From positions 7,319,501 through 7,383,500 of the forward strand of contig NZ_VAWE01000001.1 of NCBI RefSeq assembly GCF_005795905.1: a stretch of DNA of 64,000 bases, in the 5' to 3' direction. Below are positions 1-7,356 of this stretch, piece by piece; the stretch's first letter is position 1; the number at the start of each line of letters is the position of its first letter. A program made the position numbers and the translations under genes. The notes below the pieces were generated by a model. The model was not told the DNA's origin. It did no database searches and worked only from the letters and a program-made list of their open reading frames with translations. Origin of the DNA: Streptomyces marianii. GTDB lineage: Bacteria; Actinomycetota; Actinomycetes; Streptomycetales; Streptomycetaceae.

Positions 1-654
1 GCCCGCGGGCATGGCGAAGGCTCGGACCTCGAACGCGACGGGTGAGCCCTCGGGGTAGGCCCCGACCACGCCGAGCATCAGGTCGCCCATCCGACGGTCG
101 TCCGGATCCAGTGCCAGGACTTCCCCGGCTGTGGCCAGTTGCACGGCAGCCCAGCCCGGCCCGTTGTCCACCCACTGATGGGCGACGATCCGCTCCCGGC
201 TGATCGCGAGCCCCCGTGCGATCCGGTCGAGATGCGTGGAGTCCAGTGGACCGTCGCGCTTGAGGTCCGGCGCACGGAAACTCAGGCCGGTGCCGGACCG
301 CCGAACCTCGATCAGCCCGAGCGGACACTCCTGGACGAGCTTCCCCGGCGACCTCGGGACACCGCCCGCCTCCAGCCACGCGTGGGCGGAGCCGAGCGTC
401 GGGTGGCCGGCGAACGGAATCTCGCCGCCCGGGGTGAAGATGCGCAGCCCGTAGTCGGCCTCACCGGAGGAGGGCGGTACCACGAAGGTCGTCTCGGAGA
501 GATTGGTCCAGTTCGCGAGCCGGGCCATGTCTTCGTCGCTGATCCCCTCACCGTCGAGGACAACCGCGACGGGATTACCGAGAAGGGGCCCGTCGGCGAA
601 CACGTCGACCTGGGAGAATGCCCGGGTGCGGGGACTGGCCGGGGCCGAGGTCAC
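1..654 (-). CDS. PhzF-family isomerase, C-terminus outside window
   Basis: The reading frame is open from a GTG at 654 to the left window edge, about 218 residues. It shows the PhzF pattern: an N-terminal QVDVFADGPLLGNPVAVV, then NLSETTF (the Glu is the general acid/base in PhzF), then FTPGGEIPFAGHPTLGSAH, and at the edge a segment matching the start of the second half (EVRAFAMPAG). PhzF proteins isomerise or epimerise small cyclic or amino acids by proton shuttling, without cofactor. The GTG overlaps the stop of the upstream DUF1330 gene (GTGA), so it is the last visible gene of a seven-gene operon. Inferred role: a double-bond shift in a prephenate-derived building block. The substrate is not shown by the sequence. 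Confidence 0.85.
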   Translation of the reverse strand, partial: MTSAPASPRTRAFSQVDVFADGPLLGNPVAVVLDGEGISDEDMARLANWTNLSETTFVVPPSSGEADYGLRIFTPGGEIPFAGHPTLGSAHAWLEAGGVPRSPGKLVQECPLGLIEVRRSGTGLSFRAPDLKRDGPLDSTHLDRIARGLAISRERIVAHQWVDNGPGWAAVQLATAGEVLALDPDDRRMGDLMLGVVGAYPEGSPVAFEVRAFAMPAG

Positions 655-938
655 CGGCCCTCCACCAGGATCAGGTCCATATGGGTGCCATCACGCAGCG
701 GGACGATGTCCCGGTACTCGGGAGACGTGTACCACTGCCGGGCCTGGTCGGCCGTCGGGAACACCATGACCGACAGGTGTGTGGGCCGCCAGTCGCCTTC
801 CAGCACCTCGAACTCACCGCCTCGGATCATGAACTCGCCGCCGTACAGTTCCAGCGTCCGGAGCACCTTCGCCCGGTATTCCGCCATGCGTTCCTCGTCG
901 CCGATGACTCCGACGTTGCCGATCAGCAATGCGGTCAT
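651..938 (-). CDS. DUF1330 family protein
   Basis: A 95-residue protein of the dimeric alpha/beta-barrel superfamily. It has the DUF1330 pattern of a short N-terminal strand, an AEYRAKVLRTLELYGGEFMIRGG segment (split here as AEYRAKVLRT and GGEFMIRGGEFEVLEG), and a C-terminal YRDIVPLRDG stretch. The ATG at 938 has GGAG about ten bases upstream. Its stop overlaps the GTG of the phzF-like gene, and it lies 26 bases after the cyclodeaminase-family gene. The family has no single known reaction. In this operon it could be a small isomerase or chaperone acting on the amino acid precursor, which is inference only. Confidence 0.85.
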   Translation of the reverse strand: MTALLIGNVGVIGDEERMAEYRAKVLRTLELYGGEFMIRGGEFEVLEGDWRPTHLSVMVFPTADQARQWYTSPEYRDIVPLRDGTHMDLILVEGR

Positions 939-964
939 ACGCTCACTCCGTCGTCTCCAAGGGG

Positions 965-1954
965 CTAGCAGGTGAAGTCGGTGACGGTACCGATGCCGAG
1001 GCGCCGGGCAGCCCGTACGACGGCGAAGCCGGACGCGACGTCCTGGGCGGCCATCCCCAGCGACTTGTAGAGCGTGCGCTCGGCCGGATCCGTACGGCCG
1101 GGGTGCTTGCCGAGCAGCACCTCGCCGATCTCGGGCAGTGGCCGGTCGGCCGGTACCAGGCCCGCCTCGACCGGGGCGGCAAGTTCCGAGGACTCGCGCA
1201 GAGCACCTTCCCTGCTGTCCACGAACACCGTGCAGGACGCCACCGCCGCCGCGTCGAGTTCGCGCTTGCCGGGCACCGAGGAACCGACCGCGTTGACATG
1301 GGTTCCCTCGGCCAGGTGCCCGGCGCTGACCACGGGCTCCGCCGTGTCCACCGTCGTGCACACCAGGTCCGCGCCGTGCAGCGCCTCGGCAGGGGATCCC
1401 CTCAGCTCCACGTCGATGCCGGCCTCCGTACGCGCCCATGCGACGAACTCCTCGGCGCGCGTCGCGCCCCGGTTCCACAGCCGTACCCGGCGCAGCTCCC
1501 TGACCTCACGGAGCGCGAGAAGGTGACTGCGGGCTTGGGTGCCGGCACCGATCAGAGCCAGGTCACCGGCATCGGGCAGGGCCAGCGCGTCGGTTGCGAC
1601 GGCGGACGCGGCAGCCGTACGCAGCGCGGTCACCGCCGCCCCCTCCAGCATGGCCAGCGGCTGACCGGTCTCGGGGTCGAACACCACCACCACACCCACG
1701 TGCGTCGGCAGTCCGCGCGCCGCGTTGCCAGGAGCGTGCAGCACGGCCTTCAGCCCGTATCCGGAGTCGGACTCGCCGATGACATGACAGGGCATGGCGG
1801 CGAACAGTGACGTGTCACGTCCGGACGACAGGACCGTGCGCACGGGCTGGACGACTTCGCCCCCGCTGTAGCGGCGCATCACGTCGGCCACCACCCGGTA
1901 CGCCTCAGCCACCGGTAACGCCTCTCGTACCTGGTCTCCACTCAGCAGCAACAT
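965..1954 (-). CDS. Ornithine cyclodeaminase / mu-crystallin family protein
   Basis: A 329-residue protein, normal for the family. It has the substrate-binding N-terminal region (GLKAV with the conserved Lys, then HVGVVVVFDPETGQPLAMLEG) and a Rossmann segment LIGAGTQARSHLLAL for NAD(P). Members include ornithine cyclodeaminase, cyclic imine reductases and N-alkyl amino acid dehydrogenases. All use a nicotinamide cofactor to oxidise an amino acid or reduce an imine. The ATG at 1954 has AGGAGG eight bases upstream. It lies 37 bases after the BacA-like gene in the same operon. Likely role: an oxidoreductase step on the unusual amino acid, or supply of a cyclic amino acid. The exact substrate cannot be read from sequence. 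Confidence 0.88.
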   Translation of the reverse strand: MLLLSGDQVREALPVAEAYRVVADVMRRYSGGEVVQPVRTVLSSGRDTSLFAAMPCHVIGESDSGYGLKAVLHAPGNAARGLPTHVGVVVVFDPETGQPLAMLEGAAVTALRTAAASAVATDALALPDAGDLALIGAGTQARSHLLALREVRELRRVRLWNRGATRAEEFVAWARTEAGIDVELRGSPAEALHGADLVCTTVDTAEPVVSAGHLAEGTHVNAVGSSVPGKRELDAAAVASCTVFVDSREGALRESSELAAPVEAGLVPADRPLPEIGEVLLGKHPGRTDPAERTLYKSLGMAAQDVASGFAVVRAARRLGIGTVTDFTC

Positions 1955-1991
1955 GGAGTCGCCTCCTGGCTCGTCTCGTGCGTCATGGCGC

Positions 1992-2591
1992 TCATGCCGT
2001 CCGCGCTTCCGTTTCGGCCCGAACGAACACCGACCAGACCATCAGGATCGGTCGGGTGTCGGAGATGAATTCCAGGCCGTGCAACTCGGCCGACGGAACG
2101 GTGGTGAGCGCGAGGTCGGCGGTGCCGTCGGTGACCGCCTGGGCGGCGGCACTGGTCGAGGTGGAGTGGATCACCTTGTAGGTGGTGTGCCTGCGGGGCA
2201 GCAGCTGGCTGATGATCGGTTCGGGCGCGGGATGGGTCGCGATGGTGGGGGAGTCCGGCACCGCTGCGTTGGGCGGCACGGCAATGCCGTACAGCGGTGT
2301 GTCCATGACGAACACGTGGGTCAGTGCCAGGCCGGGGTCCATGTAGAACTGGTTGACGGCACTGTAGGCGTTGGCCACGATCACGTGCGTGACCTGGCCG
2401 TCACGGAGCGCGGCTCCCGCTTCCTCATACGTGTCGAAGAGGTGGATGGGGGGTTGGGACCTGTCGGATCCGGAGAGGCGTATGAAGTGTCTTGCGGCGG
2501 CCTCGCTGCTAGTGCCCTGCGGTCCGAGGGTGCCCACAGCGGACACCAGGTCCGAGTCACGCAGGAGTGCCGTGAAGCTCAACAGCGTCAT
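1992..2591 (-). CDS. BacA/SalX-like prephenate decarboxylase homologue (PheA fold)
   Basis: A 199-residue protein with the periplasmic-binding-like fold of prephenate dehydratase. It resembles bacilysin BacA: GTLGPQGTSSE near the N-terminus, an NAYSAVNQFYMDPGLAL segment followed by DTPLYGIAV, then STSAAAQAV and a C-terminal MVWSVF. True dehydratases keep a Thr-Arg-Phe motif where this protein has Trp-Ser-Val, as in BacA (Trp-Ser-Leu), so non-aromatising decarboxylation is more likely than phenylpyruvate formation. In salinosporamide biosynthesis the related SalX starts cyclohexenylalanine synthesis. The ATG at 2591 has GGGAG upstream and overlaps the aminotransferase stop (ATGA). This is a main clue to the amino acid unit. 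The family match was made by eye against remembered BacA sequence. Confidence 0.8.
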   Translation of the reverse strand: MTLLSFTALLRDSDLVSAVGTLGPQGTSSEAAARHFIRLSGSDRSQPPIHLFDTYEEAGAALRDGQVTHVIVANAYSAVNQFYMDPGLALTHVFVMDTPLYGIAVPPNAAVPDSPTIATHPAPEPIISQLLPRRHTTYKVIHSTSTSAAAQAVTDGTADLALTTVPSAELHGLEFISDTRPILMVWSVFVRAETEARTA

Positions 2592-3634
2592 GCTTTGCTC
2601 CCTGCGGGCTGGCGATGTGGTGGGGCGGGGGTGCCGTCGGCTTCCGGGACGTTCACGGGAAGGCGCCATTCGGGATGGGCTCCGTCGGCATGCCGCGTGA
2701 CCGCGTCGTAGAGGTCGGCGAGTCGGCGGGTGACCTCACCGACGGCGCCGTTTCCGATGACTCGGCCCGCGAGACCGACCACAGGGACCACGCCGTTGCC
2801 TGTGGAGGAGAGGAAGACCTCGTCAGCGGTGAACACGTCCGACGGGCTGAGCTCACGCTCAAGGACCTCCGTACCGGATTCCCGGCACAGCGTGATCAAG
2901 GTGTCCCTGGTGATGCCGGGCAGGATGTCGCTCGTACCGGGCGGCGTGAGGACCCGCCCGGCGGCCACGGCGAAGACGTTCGCGGTGGTCGCCTCGGCCA
3001 CGTGTCCTGAGCCGTCCAGGAGCAGTGCGTCGTCGTAGCCGGCGGCACGGGCCTGGTCGGAGGCCAGCGCGCTGGTCACATAGCCACCTGTGATCTTGTG
3101 CTGGGTGGGCAGGCTGTCGCGGGGCGGACGCCGCCACGTGCTGAGTCCACAGCGTGCCTCCTTCGCGATCCCGTAGGACGGGAAGCCGAACGTGGTGATG
3201 GACAGCCCGTCGGAGACGCCCGCCAGCGAGACGCCGGGAGGCGTGTCGGGCAGCAGGGCGAGCTTGTGCGCCAGCGGCCGTATGTAGACGTCGGCGTCGT
3301 GGTTGTTGCGCCCGATCAGCTCAACGGTGATGGCGATGAGGTCCTCGACCTCGGTGGGGATGTCGGTGATGCGCAGGACCCGGCAGGCACGCAGCATGCG
3401 TTCGTAGTGCTCGCGCACCCTGAACAGCTGCAGAGACCCCCGGTCGGAACGGTAGGCGCGGATGCCCTCGAAGGTGCCGGTGCCGTAGTGCAGAGCCTGG
3501 GTGGACAGGGGCAGCCGGGGCTCGGCCGCATGGACGAACTCGCCTCGGTCGTAGGCCCACGTCCCGAGTCCCATCCTCGGCGCCGGGCGCCGCTGCGAGC
3601 CGGTTGCGGTGTGGTCCGGGTGTCGGGTGGTCAT
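2588..3634 (-). CDS. Class IV (branched-chain type) aminotransferase
   Basis: A 348-residue fold-type IV PLP enzyme. It has the N-terminal ALHYGTGTFEGIRAY motif, the Schiff-base lysine region HKITGGYVTSALA, the substrate-loop ALLLDGSGHVAEATTANVF and the C-terminal DEVFLSSTGNGVVPV. Length and motifs fit IlvE-like enzymes. Its ATG overlaps the stop of the PaaK-like gene (ATGA) and its own stop overlaps the next gene. Known family chemistry is transamination of a 2-oxo acid. Inference: it converts the 2-oxo acid made by the BacA-like enzyme into the amino acid used by the A-PCP protein, a step equivalent to BacF in bacilysin although BacF is a class I enzyme. Confidence 0.9.
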   Translation of the reverse strand: MTTRHPDHTATGSQRRPAPRMGLGTWAYDRGEFVHAAEPRLPLSTQALHYGTGTFEGIRAYRSDRGSLQLFRVREHYERMLRACRVLRITDIPTEVEDLIAITVELIGRNNHDADVYIRPLAHKLALLPDTPPGVSLAGVSDGLSITTFGFPSYGIAKEARCGLSTWRRPPRDSLPTQHKITGGYVTSALASDQARAAGYDDALLLDGSGHVAEATTANVFAVAAGRVLTPPGTSDILPGITRDTLITLCRESGTEVLERELSPSDVFTADEVFLSSTGNGVVPVVGLAGRVIGNGAVGEVTRRLADLYDAVTRHADGAHPEWRLPVNVPEADGTPAPPHRQPAGSKA

Positions 3635-5091
3635 CGAGCCCTCGCCGCCGCGATGCGCTCGGCCGATGTGTTCTCGATCGAGGACTCTGCACGCAGGTCC
3701 ACGACCCGGGCGGCCTTCCAGCTCACCATGGCACCGGTACTCGTGATGGGGCCGGGAGAACCGGACGTGACCGTCAGAGGGGTGTCCAGCTCCCGGCGGC
3801 AGTCCTCTACGGCGTCTTCGAGGGCGTCCGAGTGGTCACCTTCGGGGCCGGCCTGCAAGGTCAGTGACAGGATGTCTGTGCCGAGGGCGTCCTGATCCAC
3901 GGTGATCTGGTAGTCCAGGCAGCCTCGGAACCGACGCAGCAGCAAGTCTTCGAGGTCGTATCCATCGACGAGACGCCCGTTGAGGCGGAGCCGGTCACGT
4001 ACCCGTCCGACGGCCTCCAGCGCCGGGGCCGGCACGGTGGCTTCGGGGTCGGGGTCGGTCATCCGGACCAGGTCGCCGGTGCGGTACCTGATGAGGGGTT
4101 TGGCTCCCGTGTAAAGGTTCGTCACGACAAGTTCGCCACATCGAACGCCGTCCGCGTCCGGGGCCACGGGCTCGGTGCCCTCGGGTTCGATCACCTCGTA
4201 GTGGTTGATCAGGGGGGCGGTGCGCAGCGCACCGTCCGCGGTGGCCGCGGCGAGCACCGACGCCTCCTGCGAGGCATAGAGGCAGTTACGTGCCTCGGCA
4301 CCCCACACCTGGCCGATGTTCCGCAGCAGACTGGGGGACATCAGCTCGCCCGTGAGCATCAGTATGTCGAGCGAGAAGTCCCGCTTGGGGTCGAACCCCG
4401 CTGCCACCGCTTTCTGAGCAAGGCTCATGGCCATGCCCGGAGTGCAGAACAGCCCGGTCAAGGGCAGGGAACGCATGAGCTCCAGCGCGCGGTCGAAACC
4501 GACGAGCGGAGAGTGCGGCCACATCTTGGCAACCCCGTGGCCCAGGTTACGGCAGACATCGCCGAAGGTGTCCCCGGTCGCGTGGAGTTCGGTGGGACCC
4601 GAGACCCCGATGACCTGGTGGTGCCCGTACCGGGCAAGAACATCGCGATAATACGCGGTGAGAACGCTGTTGTTGTGGATGGAGTCGGAGTTCGTGCGCG
4701 GGCACGGCGTCGCCACTCCGGTCGTGCCGGTGGTCTCATAGAAGATCCAGGCCTGGGAGACCGGCAGGGACAGAATGTCGAGCTGGGCCTTCCTCAGGTC
4801 CTCCTTGGTGGTGAACGGGAGGATCCGCAGGTCGTCGATACCCAGTGCGGAGACCTCATCGTCGGTGAGATCCGCCAGTCTCTCCCGGTAGAAGGGGGAT
4901 TTGGCCCGTACGTACGTCACGACTTGGCGCAGTCGCCGCGTCTGATGGGCTTTCAGCCTCGCCGCATCCCACTCCCCTGCGACAAAGGCGTCGAAGTGGT
5001 CGCGCAGCTCACGTGTGAGAGCCCCTGCTTCGGGATCGTATTCGGTGAACACCCGGGTCTCCAGTCGCTCGATTCGTAAGGAGTGGTTCAC
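3631..5091 (-). CDS. Phenylacetate-CoA ligase (PaaK)-like adenylating enzyme
   Basis: A 486-residue member of the adenylate-forming superfamily, PaaK subgroup. Motifs: RAKSPFYRERL near the N-terminus, the P-loop ETTGTTGVATPCPRTNSD, YASQEASVLAAA at the aromatic/acid recognition site, and RYRTGDLV in the ATP-binding hinge. I chose the GTG at 5091 because it overlaps the stop of the Dabb gene (GTGA); a longer frame to 5136 would run into that gene. It would activate a carboxylic acid as an acyl-adenylate and pass it to CoA or a carrier protein. Possible roles are starter-acid activation for the N-terminal ACP of the megasynthase or activation of a pathway intermediate. The substrate is unknown. 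Confidence 0.85.
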   Translation of the reverse strand: MNHSLRIERLETRVFTEYDPEAGALTRELRDHFDAFVAGEWDAARLKAHQTRRLRQVVTYVRAKSPFYRERLADLTDDEVSALGIDDLRILPFTTKEDLRKAQLDILSLPVSQAWIFYETTGTTGVATPCPRTNSDSIHNNSVLTAYYRDVLARYGHHQVIGVSGPTELHATGDTFGDVCRNLGHGVAKMWPHSPLVGFDRALELMRSLPLTGLFCTPGMAMSLAQKAVAAGFDPKRDFSLDILMLTGELMSPSLLRNIGQVWGAEARNCLYASQEASVLAAATADGALRTAPLINHYEVIEPEGTEPVAPDADGVRCGELVVTNLYTGAKPLIRYRTGDLVRMTDPDPEATVPAPALEAVGRVRDRLRLNGRLVDGYDLEDLLLRRFRGCLDYQITVDQDALGTDILSLTLQAGPEGDHSDALEDAVEDCRRELDTPLTVTSGSPGPITSTGAMVSWKAARVVDLRAESSIENTSAERIAAARAR

Positions 5092-5384
5092 GCGTCGTTC
5101 AGATCGACTACCACCCAGTCGGAGATGCGCCGCCACAGCTCCACCGAGGCACGGTGAAAACTGTTGACCTGATACTTTTCCAGGGCTGCCGCATCGGGCA
5201 ATACGCCGATCACGGCGAAATCGTAGGAGATGTCACGATCGACTGTGTTCCAACCCGTGCGCCAGGCAAGAAGCTCGGGAACGTGGCGTCCGACATCTCT
5301 CGCATACTTCTCGGCCTCAATGACCGCCGGTGAGCCCCGCTCGAAACCGTCTTTGAGTTTGAAGAGAGCTATATGAGTGATCAT
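5088..5384 (-). CDS. Dabb-domain (stress-responsive A/B barrel) protein
   Basis: A 98-residue protein starting MITHIALFKLKDG, the characteristic first strand of Dabb domains, with a YDFAVIGVLPDAAALEKYQV segment (in pieces YDFAVIGVLPD and ALEKYQVNSFH) and a WVVVDLND end. The fold forms dimeric ferredoxin-like barrels, used in plants and actinobacteria by small cyclases and aldolase-like enzymes. The ATG at 5384 has GAAGG upstream; the longer frame to 5486 has no such signal. It is the first gene of the minus-strand operon. Together with the DUF1330 protein it gives this pathway two different small barrel proteins, which may do isomerisation steps that bacilysin gives to the cupin BacB. This is inference. 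Confidence 0.85.
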   Translation of the reverse strand: MITHIALFKLKDGFERGSPAVIEAEKYARDVGRHVPELLAWRTGWNTVDRDISYDFAVIGVLPDAAALEKYQVNSFHRASVELWRRISDWVVVDLNDA

Positions 5385-6005
5385 CGACACCTTCACGCAG
5401 GCTGGAGTGTGCGGTTTGGTCCCTTTGGGGCAAGGCCTTAACGGCAGCTGCCGCAGCTTCCCCTTGCGGTGATCATGCCGACACAACCGGTGTCAATCAA
5501 TCGCATGTTGTCGATGGTGTGGATCGAGGAATTGAATGCCCCGTGCAACACGCCGCTCCGGTCACCGATATGGCGATGCGGCTCAGGGGGGACGCAAGGT
5601 GGGGCGGAGGAATCGTGCGTCGGCGGCTCACGTGAGGTGCCGACGGAGCCCGGCACGGTGGGTTGATACGCACCACCGTGCGCGACAACATGCCTGAGCG
5701 TGTGGCAGGCATGCTTCTTGCGGGTGCGACGTTGCGGCGCCGCGACTCACATCGCGCGCAGCGCTGGGATCTGACTCCTCGACGACAGCGGGGGCACCCT
5801 GCCGAGTGGTGCAGCCGTATGGACCGCGCGGCTCCGATCAGAGCCGTGGTGGCGGCTGCCGGCCGGCTCGCCCTGCCGCGTGCGTGAAGCTCGTCGGCGT
5901 CAGCGCCCCGATCCGGCGCGGAGGCGGCTGCATCGCCCGGCCGACCTGCAGAGACATGAACTCCGCGCCGCTACACCACTCGACAGGACGCCATCGCGGC
6001 AGAGT
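5385..6005. other. Intergenic stretch between the two minus-strand units
   Basis: 621 bases without a convincing gene except the short candidate leader at 5438-5506. It should hold the promoter of the seven-gene operon (upstream of 5384) and the 3' end of the proteasome gene transcript. A short inverted repeat around CGGCTC-CGATCA-GAGCCG lies near 5840. Longer frames crossing it are shadows of the flanking genes. Confidence 0.5.
5438..5506 (-). CDS. Candidate Cys-rich leader peptide upstream of the operon
   Basis: A 22-codon ORF reading MRLIDTGCVGMITARGSCGSCR, with three Cys in the last fifteen residues. It lies 53 bases upstream of the first operon gene on the same strand. No good ribosome binding site precedes its ATG, so it would be leaderless or not translated. 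Short Cys- or Arg-rich leader ORFs are common in Streptomyces upstream of metabolic operons. The call rests only on position and composition. Confidence 0.25.
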   Translation of the reverse strand: MRLIDTGCVGMITARGSCGSCR

Positions 6006-6857
6006 TCACAGGGAGGCGACCGGGCCGTCCGGTTGTTGCCAGCGCTGTGCGACCATCTCGCGGCTCAAGTCCTCCGTCTCCTGTTCGGAGAAGCGTTCGA
6101 AGCCGTCTTCGGTGATCACCGCAACGACCGGGAAGATCCGGCGGCTCAGGTCCGGGCCACCGGTGGCCGAGTCGTCGTCGGCGGCGTCATAGAGAGCCTG
6201 GAGCGCGGCGAGGGCCGCGTCACGGCGGGACATACCCGGGCGGTAAAGCTTCTTCAACGAGCCCCGGGCGTGGGGCGATCCGGAGCCCTCGGCGTAGAAG
6301 TCGCGCTTCTCGTACGGACCGCCGGTGACGTCGAAACTGAAGATGCGGCCGCGCTTCCCCTCGGGGGCGGACGGCTCGTATCCGGCGAGCAGCGGAACCA
6401 CGGCGAGCCCCTGCATGGCCTGCCCGAGGTTCTGCCGGACCATCGTGGCCAACCTGGTCGCCTTGGCGTTGAGGGTCATGGGGATGCCCTCGATCTTCTC
6501 GAAATGCGTCAACTCGACCTGATACAGCTTCACCAGGTCGATCGCGAGTCCCACGGTGCCGGCGAACGCGACCGCGGTGTAGTCGTCCGTAGGGTGGACC
6601 TTCTCCAGGTCGCGCTGGGCGATGAGGTGCCCCATCGTGGCCCTGCGGTCACCGGCGATCAACACTCCGTCGCCGTAGGTGAGCGCTAATACCGTGGTGC
6701 CGTGCGGCACTTGGTCCGGCGCGGCCCGAACTCCCTCGGGCAGGACAGGGTGCAGGCTGAGCAGCTCCGGCCGGTGGGCGCGGACGAACTCGGTGAAGGA
6801 ACTTCCAGGGGCGAAGAACTCCGCGCCCAGGCGGCCATCGGACTCGTACCCAGTCAT
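6006..6857 (-). CDS. 20S proteasome beta subunit, cluster-borne resistant copy
   Basis: A 283-residue PrcB paralogue. A propeptide of 53 residues ends in PHG, and the mature chain starts at Thr54 (Thr1). Catalytic Thr1, Asp17 and Lys33 are all present, so it should be active. Two S1-pocket positions differ from my recollection of ordinary Streptomyces PrcB: residue 45 is Phe (usually Ile) and residue 49 is Val (usually Ala), within VAFAGTVGLA. Val49 in SalI of the salinosporamide cluster is linked to resistance, and Ala49 changes in human beta5 give bortezomib resistance. No alpha subunit, ATPase or Pup genes are nearby, so it must assemble with the chromosomal PrcA. The ATG at 6857 has GGGAGG upstream; the frame to 6899 has no such signal. 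Inferred role: self-resistance to the product. Confidence 0.93.
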   Translation of the reverse strand: MTGYESDGRLGAEFFAPGSSFTEFVRAHRPELLSLHPVLPEGVRAAPDQVPHGTTVLALTYGDGVLIAGDRRATMGHLIAQRDLEKVHPTDDYTAVAFAGTVGLAIDLVKLYQVELTHFEKIEGIPMTLNAKATRLATMVRQNLGQAMQGLAVVPLLAGYEPSAPEGKRGRIFSFDVTGGPYEKRDFYAEGSGSPHARGSLKKLYRPGMSRRDAALAALQALYDAADDDSATGGPDLSRRIFPVVAVITEDGFERFSEQETEDLSREMVAQRWQQPDGPVASL

Positions 6858-7242
6858 GCTTCGCCTCCCGAAACCCAGCGGTCGATCAACTACTACCATG
6901 AGCGGCTCGTCTGGCGCACCGGCGTCACCGACGACCTACGGACCGGCCGCGCGCAGAACCCGGACGCCTCCGCCCGCTCTCCGCCGCACGAGCGGCCACC
7001 GCCGGCCGAGGCGTGGAGCCGGCGCCCGCCCGACGCGACCACCGGGCCCTGACGAAAAGCGGGACCGAACGGCATTGGCCCGGGCACCCGTCAGCAGAAT
7101 TCATGCGGGGATCGAGGATCACATAAGGCGTTCCTGTGCATCGATAAAGCACGTTTGGAGATCGACTCCGGATGTCGGATAGTAGGTGCACCAGCCCCTA
7201 ATTCCATGTTCGGCATGTGTTGGTCCTCTGGAAAGGGAGACC
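6858..7242. promoter_or_regulatory. Divergent promoter region, proteasome gene / core biosynthetic operon
   Basis: 385 bases between the minus-strand proteasome gene and the plus-strand operon that starts with the 37-aa ORF. It must contain the promoter for the main biosynthetic operon (7243 to about 18706) and the one for the resistance gene. The stretch 7085-7200 is less GC-rich than its surroundings, as expected for a promoter. I could not assign a -10/-35 pair or an operator with confidence. Confidence 0.5.
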
Positions 7243-7356
7243 ATGGCTACGTTGCTCGATTATTTCCACTCCGCGCTCTTTCAGATGGTCGACAATCCGG
7301 AACTCCGACTCCAGCGCAGCACTTCGGAGTCGGAGCAGAAAGGAATCGAGCTGTGA
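7243..7356 (+). CDS. 37-residue uncharacterised peptide, coupled to the A-PCP gene
   Basis: The ORF begins MATLLDYFHSALFQMVDNPE and ends SEQKGIEL. It has a strong ribosome binding site (AAGGGAG, six bases upstream of the ATG). Its TGA overlaps the GTG of the A-PCP gene (GTGA at 7353-7356), so it is probably translated and drives translation of that gene. The first half could form an amphipathic helix; the second half is polar. I recognise no family. It may be a coupling leader, a small carrier or docking partner, or a remnant of a longer N-terminal part of the NRPS. Confidence 0.6.
   Translation: MATLLDYFHSALFQMVDNPELRLQRSTSESEQKGIEL

Noticed and set aside
1992..2591. Ordinary prephenate dehydratase PheA for phenylalanine synthesis
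   Set aside because: It lacks the C-terminal ACT domain and the Thr-Arg-Phe motif, and is in an operon with secondary-metabolism genes.
6006..6857. Housekeeping proteasome locus
   Set aside because: No pup, dop, mpa, prcA or pafA genes are present around it, and it sits beside the NRPS operon. It is a cluster-borne paralogue.
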